A stretch of DNA of 64,000 bases from Welwitschia mirabilis (lineage: Eukaryota > Gnetophyta > Gnetopsida > Welwitschiales): NCBI GenBank assembly GCA_051453625.1, contig JBOZIK010000001.1, positions 71,804,881 through 71,868,880 on the forward strand. Direction: 5' to 3'. The notes under the pieces are model-generated. The model was not told the DNA's origin, searched no databases, and saw nothing but the letters and a program-made list of their open reading frames with translations. Position 1 is the first letter of the stretch; every line of letters starts with the position of its first letter. Positions 11,878 through 23,296 of the stretch are shown here, in pieces. Made by a program: the position numbers and the translations under genes.

Positions 11878-13740
11878 CTATGACACCCTACACTCTAACT
11901 TTTTTACCCTAAGTAAGAACTTTTTTTCCCTTTTCTTTTCTCTTCCTTCATTCTTTGGTATTATTACCTAATAGACATAGCAAAACCTAGAATCAAATTT
12001 TACTTATTCCTTTATTTTGTATTTAAAAAAAATAAATCATACCATTATTATTATCCATTAATCTATAATTAATTCCTAGGTTATTTTAGTTTATAAATAA
12101 TAGTTACTGCATAAGTTTATGTTCTCCATTTCTTCCTAGTTTTTCATCACATAGAAAGATATCTTGTAAACAGTTGAGGAGATATAAACTTATTATAAAC
12201 ATACATGAATAAGTTTAAGGATAATACCTAACCAATATAGTAAGAGGTTTCAACTCCTAGTAATGGAATTTCAACTCTATATCCAAACACCCTCCAAATG
12301 TGAGTTGATTTTACTTTAGGTTTTAAATTATACAAACATGATTGGGCCCAATTCCATAGGCTTACACTTCACAGTTATATACCCCTAGTACAAGTAATAG
12401 ATAGCATGTGAGATGAATGCATGCTTAGAAACGAACCTGCCTCCCTCTATATTCCCCCCTCCCCTTTCCATTGAAACATCTCTGGATGGTGTAACATGAT
12501 TTATTGATGCTAAGGACTTAAGATATTAAGTCAAAGTAAGTTCATACATGGATAAGATAGATCTAAATGTATTATAAAAACAAAAAAAACATTACAACCC
12601 ACCTTGGTGATGAAATCCAAGTATGGGAATGAACATTATTAGGATTATCTTAATTTAGTCATGTTCGATGAATATACCATACAAATGCATGCATATAATT
12701 CTAGATAATGTAAATATTTAATGGCTTATTTACCTAGTTATAATAATTCTAATTATCATTAAGTTCATTGTATAAAACAATCATAGAAGAGAAAACAAGC
12801 ATACTAGAACATCTTTATATTCAAGATTACAATAATGAAAATCTAAATAAGGGAAATATTCTTTTCTTCTCTTTCTTTTAATAATGATAAAAATATTAAA
12901 AATGTATCAAATCATATCTTAATAATATACTTAAAGAAAGTAATCAATACCCAAAGTTATGCCAATCCTAAAATCATTCTTTTATGCTTATATGATAATC
13001 TTCGATGTGTAAGAAAGAGAAAGAAAAAAAGTATAGTTCAAGGATGGTTGTTAAGATATAACTCTTAATCCAAGACATCATATGACTATATTATAAGTAA
13101 AAATAAAAAAAAGTATTAAATAAAATAATATTTCTGTTACTTATACTATAAAGGTAAAAACACTTACAAGCATACACATTCAAAGTAAGATAAAAGAAAA
13201 AAAGGTAAATAGGTATTTCTACAAATGAAATATTATTTCTAAGTAATTTAATTTAATGCTACTAATAGAAATATATCTTATATACTTAAACTCGCTATAA
13301 AATTTTATGTAATACTTTTTTATAATTTAAAACATTAATTATAACATTTCTGGGCTCTAAGGGGACATCATAGTTAAAATTAATAATTAATTACTTATGA
13401 AACAAAAAATAAATTACTGTATATTTTTCATAAACTAGATTCATAATAGGATCCTTAGAATATAACTTAAACTATCTTGGAATTCTAAAAACATTATTTT
13501 TAAGGTTATCATTTAAGATTAAAGAAATATTAATTTTTCTAAAATTACAGTCCTACCACACTACACTAAAATGACTATAACTTTTAAAATACTTTGAATT
13601 TTTAAATTATTTAAGATGTTTTAAGAATATTATTTAATTCCCTATAAGTTAGGATACACATGATTTTAGATGTTATAACTAATAGTTATAGAAACATAAG
13701 TTAATTACTTACTATTTGCTACATTTATTTTCTTACATAT
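11878..13740 (+). mobile_element. LTR-like direct repeat, copy B
   Basis: Second copy of the repeat at 10122. It starts near TGACACCCTACACTC and can be followed about 300 bp beyond the point where copy A meets the gap. Apart from that gap, only ~90 bp separates the copies, so no internal coding region lies between them. It ends where the Athila-type LTR begins. Possibilities are tandem LTRs left by recombination, or a solo LTR next to an element LTR. Confidence 0.55.
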
Positions 13741-14987
13741 TGTTGTGATACCAATTTGTAAGAATTTGATGGTGTATTTTTAGTATTTTTGTAGGACATT
13801 TATATAGGTTTGGATGCAATACTAGTGACTAGGGAGAACCAATAAGATGATCACTGGGACATTAAATTCTTAGCATATTTGAAGGCTTATCAAGTATAAT
13901 CTAATACTTCATACTTTAAAAGAGGAATGTACTATGCTGAAGATTGATTACCTTTGAGATTGAAGATACATAAGCTTATTGTCCCCTCCATCATTCCCAT
14001 GATAAGTAGGATGACAACACTACTGATATGGACAGAAGCTATGAAGTTGACAGTGGAACTTGAAGCTGATGTAGCATCTTTTAACGTAGAGTGACATCCT
14101 CTCTATCATCCCCATAATAGTCAGGATGACAGATGTTTTTCTATGATCAGAAAGAATTATCTTTATAATGGGGTTATGCAACTCATTTAGATTATTAGGA
14201 TATCATTTTTGACTTCTATGGTTGAGCTTATAGAACTTCAAAGTAAAACTATAAATACCCTTCCTCTCCTTCATTTTTTTTCATATTTTGTACCTGATAT
14301 GTTTGTAACAAAAGATTAAAGAACAAGAGGTCCATCCAGTAGTTACAAAGAGAAGTTCCATTAGTGTTAGGCTGAATTTCTTTCATTGAGGGACTGCTAC
14401 TTTGTTGTAAGTGGATTTAAAGTTTTATAAATCAATACAATTACTCTTTTTATTCAAATTCTATTATGTCCCTTATGGTTTAAGTTGGTTATAGTCTAGT
14501 GATAATTCTGTAATTTATGTTGATCATAAGGGCAACCTTTGTTAAGGTTTATTTTTTTAGTTTATATTTGCATTATTATTTCATTTTCATTCCACATTAA
14601 ATTCCATATTCTATTTGGTATATTTCATAGTTCATGTTGATCAAGAATAAGTAAAGAACTATTCTTAATTGATTTAAATTATAGAGAACTAGTTCTTATG
14701 ATAGGGGAATTAGAATCTAATAGAATCCATTACACTTCAATTTTCATTTCATCTTCATTTAATTTTCATTGCATTTTACCTTGTTATTTACTTTTAATTG
14801 CTAAAAGATAAAAATACTAAAAATACTTTTGAAAATTAATTTTCTAACATTGAGCCTAGCGCCTTTGTGAGAATTAATACATTCATGTGAACTTCGATCT
14901 ATGCTATCATGTGTTTTGTTTTACAAGTGACTTAATTTATAGGTTTACCTAAAGGAATTTAGGATCGTATAAATTCATACTATAACA
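13741..14987 (+). mobile_element. 5' LTR of Athila/Tat-type element
   Basis: The right end is set by a primer-binding site three bases downstream. The LTR closes with CTATAACA at 14987 and probably opens with TGTTGTGATACC at 13741, about 1.25 kb in all. It contains two copies of the palindromic motif described separately. No matching 3' LTR is in the window, because the element is cut off at 19173. The left end is less certain than the right. Confidence 0.65.
13976..14134. repeat. two imperfect palindromes in the LTR
   Basis: Two ~40-bp units lie about 110 bp apart, at 13981-14019 and 14089-14134. Each has an outer arm near CATCC pairing with GGATGAC, and an inner ATCAT-CCC-ATRAT pair. Three more copies lie downstream in the leader. 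They could fold as hairpins in RNA or single-stranded DNA. Confidence 0.65.
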
Positions 14988-14990
14988 TTT

Positions 14991-15008
14991 TGACGCTATT
15001 ATTGGGAA
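14991..15008 (+). promoter_or_regulatory. Athila-type primer-binding site
   Basis: TGACGCTATTATTGGGAA matches the Athila-group PBS (TGGCGCCGTTG.CGGGGA, tRNA-Asp type) apart from apparent decay changes. It sits three T after the LTR end, as is usual in that group, and the gag follows in the same direction. Confidence 0.75.
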
Positions 15009-15149
15009 AGGCTGTAAGGAGCTAAAGAATTAACACTAACCAGATAAGTACCTAAAATTTTCTATTTAGAGTATTTATTTGAATTATTACTATACTTCTA
15101 GTATAGGTTAGAATAGGTTTATTTTAGCAATTTTTATTTTTAGGATCCT

Positions 15150-15397
15150 TGTCATCTCTCTGTTATCCCCATGATATTAGGCACAACAATTATAAAATTT
15201 CAAAATTAATTTCTGCTTTTACAATTTTTCTTCTATTTCTAGTTTGATAATAAAGTTATTGTCATCTTTTTTATCATTTCCATGATAGATTAGATGATGG
15301 TTGTTTTTTTTTTTTTTTAGTAATTTTTCTGAGTTTTAATTTTTTCATTACTGTGATCATCATCATCCATGTTTTTTCCATAACTAGCTGGAGGATA
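15150..15397. repeat. three further imperfect palindromes in the leader before gag
   Basis: Copies lie at 15150-15188, 15261-15302 and about 15355-15397, 94-110 bp apart. All share GTCATC or TCATCC, an inner TATCATTTCCATGATA-like core, and a weaker right arm. The last is the most worn. They lie between the PBS and gag, where retroelement RNA often carries packaging or translation signals. A function is only inferred. Confidence 0.6.
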
Positions 15398-15758
15398 GTA
15401 TTTTTTTTTTCAGTTTGGTTTTTTATTTACTATCTTAGCCTGTAGGAACATGGTGAGTTCTAGTAGAAAGAAAAAATATTAGAGAGAGTAGAACCTAATT
15501 GAAGAAAACATCAAGGAAGGATTATTTAACTTTAACCTAAGTCTAGGAATGCACATTCTAGGTATTCAAATTTCTAAAATTAAAGAATAAGATTTTTCTA
15601 CTTTTATTATTTTAGAATCAGATTTTGCAAAATAAAATTATAGTATAGAAGTAGATCATATTATTTTTTGTTCAAATATGATGAATGTATCAAAATCATC
15701 TTAGAAATAAAAGAAATTTACTTCATCTAGTACTCTAATTGTAATAGGAACTTCTACT

Positions 15759-16700
15759 ATGAATGTAAACATTACTCTTAGAGATTTAATTGCTAATAAA
15801 AAGCATGACATCCAAAACCCTTTTGATTTACCTCTCAGTGATGATATAGAATTAAAAAACCTAAGTGCTTATTCAACTTTTTCAGGAAAACCTGAGGAAG
15901 ACCCTTTTCAACATATAGCTGACATTGAAAAACTTGTGCTTACCTCAGTAAATAGAAAACAAATATATTACTGATCATACCTAAATGATTATTGTTTCAA
16001 TAAGACTTAGAGGAAAGGTAAAGACTTGACTCAAAACTATCCCACATAAGAATCATAAGTCATGGAGTCAAGTACAAGAAATTTTTATCAAATGATTTTT
16101 GAGTGAAAGTTCCATGAGGAAAAGAAAACAATAAGTGACTAATTTTTAATAACAACCTCATAAGGATTATGCCATGATGTATAAGTGTCTTATCATAGCT
16201 AGTCATGCTAATCCTATTGATGAATTTTATAAAGTAGTATTAGTTGATTATTTCTACAGTGGATTAGATTATCAAACTAAACAATTGATAGACTTTTCTT
16301 TTTGAGGTAACTTATTGAATTTAGACCTATATGATGCTTGGAATGTATTAGAAAACCTAGTAGAAATAAGTCAAACTTAGCCTAAATCCACTAAAGAAAA
16401 TCAAACCATAGGTTAAATCATTAACAATCTAAAGGAGGTTAAACATGTTAAGGAAGAAGAAAGAGGTGACTCAACCACTTAATTAAAGATTTTACTACAA
16501 CTTTAAAGGAGTATATACAAATGATAGTTGATGCAAAAGTATTAAAGAATGAAAACTTAACTTCAACTTGTGAAATTTGTAAAGATGACTCTCATCCAAA
16601 TAAAGAATGTCTCTTGTTGCCAACTTGTAAAGAAAGAATGTTTGAGGAAGTTTGTGCTTTCAACTAAAAAACACCTAGCTTCAAAGGCCAACCTTATTTT
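15759..16700 (+). pseudogene. Athila/Tat-type gag with CCHC zinc knuckle
   Basis: The first 71 codons (15759-15974) are open and contain LRDLIANK, NPFDLPLSDDIELKN and FSGKPEEDPFQHI. These match the start of the OTA-type (Athila/Tat) gag, where F.G...EDP..H is typical. Beyond the first stop the frame continues with many stops. At 16569-16610 a full knuckle survives, CEICKDDSHPNKEC, with spacing CX2CX4HX4C. The knuckle would bind the element's RNA. The element lies downstream of its own LTR and PBS on the same strand. A 10-N gap follows at 16760. Confidence 0.85.
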
Positions 16701-17349
16701 CAATAAAGATTAGGTGGATAATCAACATGAAAACCTTTTGAAAATAGATTTAGAAATTTNNNNNNNNNNAAGACAAGATCAATAATAATATTGAAATAAC
16801 TAATAACAACTTTGAAAAGACTAATAGTAATATAAAACTTATTGAATATGATCTAATAAACAATTCTTACCAATCAAAGACCACAAGGATCTCTTACATC
16901 TCAACCATTAACCAATCCAAATGAGGTTAGGAGAGATTTAAAAGTAGTAACAAAAAGTGAAAATGATATAATACCTCCTACCCATGAGGTTATAACTTCC
17001 AAGAATAATGAAAATGGGGAAGATGATATAGAAATTTTGGACTTATATAATTTTCCATCAATATCACATACTAAAACCTTCACTAAAAATTCTTCATAAG
17101 AAAATAAAGGAAAGAAACCATCCACTCCTTAGCTTGATTGATTAAATACAAATCCTACCTTTGATAAACACTTGAAAACTTTGATGCAAGAGGTAAATAT
17201 CAACTTATATTTTTAGAAACTCTTGCAAGAAAATCCTAAATATTCTAAGCTGTGTAAGAACTTAGTAATAAGAAAATAAAAATGTATCATTCCTAGCAGA
17301 TTTTTTCTTACTCAATCTCTTTTTAACTTAGCCATAAAAAAGTATTTAA

Positions 17350-17760
17350 ATTTAAAGGCCCTAGAGCTACAATTGTGAGTTTTACCATAGAAGGAAATAA
17401 AAGAATTTGAAAAGCTTTAATTAACATAGAAACAAGTATAAACATCATACCTCTCCATATATGTAAGATACTTGGGTTGGAAAATAGAATAGAACCCACA
17501 CAAATTATCTTAGAATTGGCTGATACCTCAATCAAGAAACTATTAGAAATTATTAAGGACCTAGTTATCTAAATTAAAAAAGATTTTTACCCCATAGATG
17601 TTGTCATCATTAAGATAGAATATGATGGAGGTTATCCACTTCTTTTAGGAAGAGCCTTTTGTTCAACTACCCATAGTATCATTGATACATGATCCAGGAT
17701 GATGGTATGTCATTTTGACAATAAATAGTTTACCATTAGAGTTTTTGATGTTATTGAAAA
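17350..17760 (+). pseudogene. Athila/Tat-type aspartic protease
   Basis: Frames before and through this block read ENPKYSKLCKNLV (near 17230), FFLTQSLFNLAIKKYL (near 17305), then TIVSFTIEGNKRI, SINIIPLHICKILGLE and PLLLGRAFCST. This order matches the Athila/Tat protease (..F.IPC.IG, LCDLGASI..MP, L.LGRPFL.T). The active-site triad is lost: the position of the catalytic Asp holds Asn (AAC, 17423-17425), followed by Ile-Glu-Thr. A G-to-A change explains the Asp-to-Asn step. Confidence 0.8.
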
Positions 17761-17929
17761 GGACATAGGAATTGAGTTTAATCTTGAAGATGAACTAAAA
17801 TCAACCTTGGTTTTACAACATCAACTAATTGAGGAGAGATTAATCATACTACATAAACCAAATTTATATGATAACCCCACTAAAAGATACTATCTTAAAT
17901 CTGAGAATGAAGAACACATCAACTAGGGA

Positions 17930-19173
17930 GAAACTCAACATTTTTACTCAGTAGAAAAACTTTTTATAGAGTGTTGTCCCATGTCTTTCATATCCATGAC
18001 AGATGGAATGATAGCTAAAAATTTCAGGATTGAACTTAATAAATTACCCCAAGGTTTAAAGAATATTTTTCTATCTGAAAATCAAATAAAATCCCTGATA
18101 ATTAGTGATCTTCTTACTTATCAATAAGAAACAAACTTGATCTCACTCTTAACTTTAAAAGAAAATGCCTTTGATTGGATACATAAAGACTTAGCTACCA
18201 ATCCTATTTCCATAGTTTAACACAAAATTTACCTTGAAGATAATGCTAAACTTGTTAAGTACCCTAAAGAAGGCTCAACCTAGACCTTAAACAAATTGTT
18301 AAATAAAAAATTATTAAAATTATGGATGCTAGAATCATATATGCCATATCCACTAGTGAGTGTATTAGTCCTTTAATAATAGTTTTGAAGAAGGAGGTAA
18401 AATGGAGAATGTGTATTGATTTTAGAAAACTTAATAAGATCACTAAAAGGAATCATTGCCTTTTACCCTTTTCTTAATTAATTATTTGATAGAATCCAAG
18501 GTCACAACTACTACTATTTTCTTGATTGATATAGTGGCTATAATCAAATTTGTATAACAAGTGAAGACCAAGCTAAAACAACTTTTACCTCATCCTTTAG
18601 AACCTTTTCTCTTAGACAAATTTCCTTTGGACTTTGCAATGGCTCTAAAACCTTTTAATGAGCTATGATGAGGATCTTTTTTGATATGATAGAGGATTCT
18701 ATTGAAATATTTATGAATGACTTCTCCATATTTGGTGAAAATTTTAAACAAATCATAAAGTGATTAGAGAGTGTCCTAGATCGATCCATTAAGAGTGGCT
18801 TACAGTTGAGTTGGAAAAAGAGTTTCTCCTTGTCAACCATGAAATTATCTTAGGTCATCACATTTCAAAGAAATGGATTAGAATGGACTCAAAAAATTTA
18901 ATATTATTAAAAACCTTAACCCTCCAACTAATGTCAAATAAGTTAGATCTTTCCTTGGTTACACTGATTTCTATCAATGTTTTATTTATGATTATGCTAG
19001 AATTTGTAAACCACTTCACTTCTTACTTAAAAAGATGTTAACTTTGACTAGAATGATTCATGTCAACTTGCATTTAAAACTCTTAAAGAAAACATTTCTT
19101 CTAAACCTATTGTTATGGATCATAATTAGATTAAGGATTTTAAACTTATGTGTGATATAATCAAAATTTCTGT
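17930..19173 (+). pseudogene. Athila/Tat-type reverse transcriptase, cut off by a gap
   Basis: Strong family match despite stops: IYLEDNAKLVKYPKEGS near 18220, WRMCIDFRKLNKI near 18405, YSGYNQICITSEDQAKTTFT near 18530-18590, FGLCN near 18630, and GLQLSWKK near 18800. LGHHISKKW follows at 18850-18880. After a frameshift come RSFLGYTDFYQCFI and ICKPLHFLLKK (18945-19035), the RT-RNase H connection. The catalytic box at 18710-18721 is FMND instead of FMDD, so the enzyme is dead. RNase H and integrase are missing, because the sequence runs into 100 N and then a different repeat family. Confidence 0.9.
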
Positions 19174-19273
19174 NNNNNNNNNNNNNNNNNNNNNNNNNNN
19201 NNNNNNNNNNNNNNNNNNNNNNNNNNNNNNNNNNNNNNNNNNNNNNNNNNNNNNNNNNNNNNNNNNNNNNNNN
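19174..19273. other. assembly gap (100 N)
   Basis: Exactly 100 N, so unknown size. It hides the junction between the Athila-type pol and the left bracket repeat, and possibly the rest of pol. Confidence 0.95.
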
Positions 19274-20131
19274 AAGAGAGGAAAGGATCTCTATATATAG
19301 ATAAACAAAGGCACATAGCTCAAGATCATAAGATCACATGATTTAGCATTGATAATTGGGATGAGTAATAAGTAACATTAGAGAACAGAAAGAGATCATA
19401 TTTATGACTTTTGCACCTAACTAGATGAGTAATCTTTTTGCTTTAATTAGCAAGGTTAATCACATGAATCATTTCCTCATGATGGCTCCTTCATAATCCT
19501 TTATAGACTCAAAAGTAAGTTTAATTCATCTAATACATGCATCTGAAGAAAGAATGCAAAAATATCAAAATTGTCATGTAGCATAATAAGATAAACTTTT
19601 AATTTCAATAAATAAAACAATAAGTATGCTATGAACTAAGTTCTCTCATACATCTCAAGAAGATAAAAGTCATGGTAGAGTAAATTTACTCATTTATCAT
19701 TATTGGTTCTAGATAAGAGTGCATGTACTTGTTTATGTATTCATTTATTTCATAATGCATAAAAACTATCAATCACATAACTCAAAGAAGAAAATTTATA
19801 TTCATAATATAGTACACATATCACATTTATCAAAAATTTAAATGAGTAAATAAAATGTAAAATATATTATCATGTCCTCTTGAAATTTTTAATTTAATAA
19901 TTTTATCATGTAATTTATTCTCACATAATGGGGTTATCTAATTTTGAATGTTTGAATAGCCTTTCTCATAAAAACCTTATAACATGGTAAATTATAAAAA
20001 TTAAAAACTAAAATTAATTTAAAATATCTTATTTTGATAAGGTCTTTAAATAAGAATAATTATCATCTGATTAAAATATTAATATATTTAATATCCAAGT
20101 AAATAAGATTTACAAAGTATGGGATATGATA
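19274..20131. repeat. bracket repeat, left copy
   Basis: It aligns along its whole length with 50853-51879 in the same orientation. Shared phrases include TATATATAGATAAACAAAGG near the start, GATGAGTAATCTT, and TATGGGATATGATA at its end (GACA in the right copy). The right copy ends in CA after GGGATATGA, so its reverse complement begins TGTCATATCCC, like a gypsy LTR end. The left start is hidden by the gap. Most likely an LTR of another retroelement; it carries no gene. Confidence 0.75.
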
Positions 20132-20559
20132 AATTATTCCTAGCTAGTTTGTCTAATTGAATTCTTCTCTTTGGTAATAACTAGGATTATAGAAAGGATT
20201 TATTTTGTTAATAATGATACATTACAATTTACATTCTTTTCAATTGCATCCATTGCTAATATTTCATGTTGTGTAATCATTTTTCATATATTTACTTTCT
20301 CTTTTTATAATATTTTGAATCATTAATATCTTATATTATTATCAAATCAACTTTATGATGTTGGGATGTCATGAATTTTTAATTCATCTTCTTTATGTAT
20401 TTTTATATCATCTTCATTATACTTTTTAGGATTATATATAGGTTTGAGACTTAAAGATAGATGTAGAGAGGTCTTCTTTTGATTGTTGAATATATACATG
20501 AATTTCTTTACACTTTAAGTAAGATAGCATTAAGCTATTTAACTTTTTCTTATCCTTAA
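20132..20559. other. A+T-rich spacer between bracket repeat and array
   Basis: No frame, PBS or repeat recognised. The final five bases (CTTAA, 20555-20559) are the candidate target-site half next to the outermost array LTR. The other half cannot be checked because the far array end is truncated. Confidence 0.4.
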
Positions 20560-21216
20560 TGTCACAATTGGATTTTTAGATTTAGACTTATGAAGTACTA
20601 AAAGGAACTAAAATATTTTTTAAAAATAATTAACCATGTTACATTATAGTAGATTAGTTTAAATGATAAGATTAAAAATTGTAGTGGAATGATTTAGGTT
20701 ATGACTAAGAGACTTACCTCTTAGTTACCCATAATTGATCTTAAGGTTAACTAAAAATCATGATTAAGAGCACACATAAGAAGTGTGTAGATTGTAGGCA
20801 AGTGGTTGGTTGCACCAATAGTTAAGAAATCACACCTATGTAATCCTCATCTAGAGGAATTCAGACCACACATAGTTATATCTTAAACCTTGTTCTAATC
20901 TCCACTGATACGCATAAGCATAAGATAGATCAAGGTGATTTGTATTAGTGGAATTTGACAATCTTAAGCATGAAATAATGTAAAGAATAATGCAAGAACT
21001 TATTATTAAAACCAATATCAATTGATATAGCATGTGAATATATGTAAATGTGCATAGTAGCTATATGTAAAAGTATAAAAGGTAGCTAGTTAAGAACTCT
21101 CGAGGTTACAACATCCAATCTTATTAAGGAATTCTAATGCATGAATGATGATAGTACACATTTATATTAACAAATAGTACACATGTATATTAAAATAAAT
21201 TAGATATATGGGTACC

Positions 21217-21218
<2 letters not shown>

Positions 21219-21278
<60 letters not shown>

Positions 21279-21296
21279 TATGTGTGTGTGTGTGTA
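21219..21296. repeat. (GT)n microsatellite in LTR 1
   Basis: About 78 bp of GT with a few TA interruptions near the right end. It lies between GGGTACCCA and TAGTGAACCCCC, the same site that carries GT or AT tracts in LTRs 4, 5 and 7. Confidence 0.95.
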
Positions 21297-22365
21297 GTGA
21301 ACCCCCTAGACACTTGTTCATAATCATTCATTAGTAATGCACCATCACCAAGGACAAGAGACCTTCTCATATCTTACTATAACATCTTGATGGGTGCTAA
21401 TGGGAGGAAAATATATTATAATAGAGTGTTAATTTAGTAAACTCATGAAAAAATATAATTAACACACACAAATGCATATACACAAATACATACCATTTTA
21501 GAAAGCTACTTCATAGCTTCTCCATTTATAACATAACATAATAAATATATTAATATGTAAATATAAAATACTAAAGAGAATAGCCCATATACCATGGATT
21601 AAATTACTAATCTCAAAAGGCTTAGCTTAATAGAAGTTAAAAGACAAAGGTTACTAACTAAATGCCTAATTATTTTAATGAACATCATGAAAAAACTATT
21701 AATATTATATCATTTTTTATGAAAGATAACAATAATTACTTAAAACATTCAATTCATATGCCTAAATATGTAAGAAAACACATATAATGATAAGTACATA
21801 GAAAGTATTAAGAATAATAGAAGCAACTATAATCATTAAAGAATGCTTAAACCTGCATCATTTTATAACTATACTATGCATACTATAATTGCATTAAATC
21901 ATACTAAAGAAAATATGATTATTAATCAAAACATCCAATAACATGTAACATTCCTTATAAATCAAATACTAAGAAACTAAGTATAAGAAGGTATTCTATT
22001 AAAATAATTATAATAAAAACATTATCTAAGAATCCAAAGAAGAGTCTTTAATCTGATCTAAATATTTATTTTCATAAACATCATCATCTTAGGTAAAGTG
22101 GTATCAAATAATCATTCTTATATAAAACTTGAACATAAAAGGGTCATAATAGAATATTTGTGGAAGTTTTATGAAGGGTGTCATTTTTCTTTCTATGATA
22201 CTTGTTTTTCTAATAATAAACAAAACTTAGCCTTCAAGAGATCTAATTCCTCCTCTCATTAATTCGTCTATAGTACTTATTTCTCCATGTATATATTCTT
22301 AACATTAATGTATTCCCAAGAATTAAACATGTTTCCTCTTTATAATATATAAATGTGGTACTATA

Positions 22366-23296
22366 NNNNNNNNNNNNNNNNNNNNNNNNNNNNNNNNNNN
22401 NNNNNNNNNNNNNNNNNNNNNNNNNNNNNNNNNNNNNNNNNNNNNNNNNNNNNNNNNNNNNNNNNNNNNNNNNNNNNNNNNNNNNNNNNNNNNNNNNNNN
22501 NNNNNNNNNNNNNNNNNNNNNNNNNNNNNNNNNNNNNNNNNNNNNNNNNNNNNNNNNNNNNNNNNNNNNNNNNNNNNNNNNNNNNNNNNNNNNNNNNNNN
22601 NNNNNNNNNNNNNNNNNNNNNNNNNNNNNNNNNNNNNNNNNNNNNNNNNNNNNNNNNNNNNNNNNNNNNNNNNNNNNNNNNNNNNNNNNNNNNNNNNNNN
22701 NNNNNNNNNNNNNNNNNNNNNNNNNNNNNNNNNNNNNNNNNNNNNNNNNNNNNNNNNNNNNNNNNNNNNNNNNNNNNNNNNNNNNNNNNNNNNNNNNNNN
22801 NNNNNNNNNNNNNNNNNNNNNNNNNNNNNNNNNNNNNNNNNNNNNNNNNNNNNNNNNNNNNNNNNNNNNNNNNNNNNNNNNNNNNNNNNNNNNNNNNNNN
22901 NNNNNNNNNNNNNNNNNNNNNNNNNNNNNNNNNNNNNNNNNNNNNNNNNNNNNNNNNNNNNNNNNNNNNNNNNNNNNNNNNNNNNNNNNNNNNNNNNNNN
23001 NNNNNNNNNNNNNNNNNNNNNNNNNNNNNNNNNNNNNNNNNNNNNNNNNNNNNNNNNNNNNNNNNNNNNNNNNNNNNNNNNNNNNNNNNNNNNNNNNNNN
23101 NNNNNNNNNNNNNNNNNNNNNNNNNNNNNNNNNNNNNNNNNNNNNNNNNNNNNNNNNNNNNNNNNNNNNNNNNNNNNNNNNNNNNNNNNNNNNNNNNNNN
23201 NNNNNNNNNNNNNNNNNNNNNNNNNNNNNNNNNNNNNNNNNNNNNNNNNNNNNNNNNNNNNNNNNNNNNNNNNNNNNNNNNNNNNNNNNNNNNNNN
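22366..23296. other. assembly gap (931 N)
   Basis: It lies at the A+T pentamer tract of LTR 1. In the gapless LTR 3 the same interval, between GCACTATA (~32018) and ATATGTAACATTGCA (~32215), is only about 200 bp, so the gap is larger than its paralogue predicts. Confidence 0.95.
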
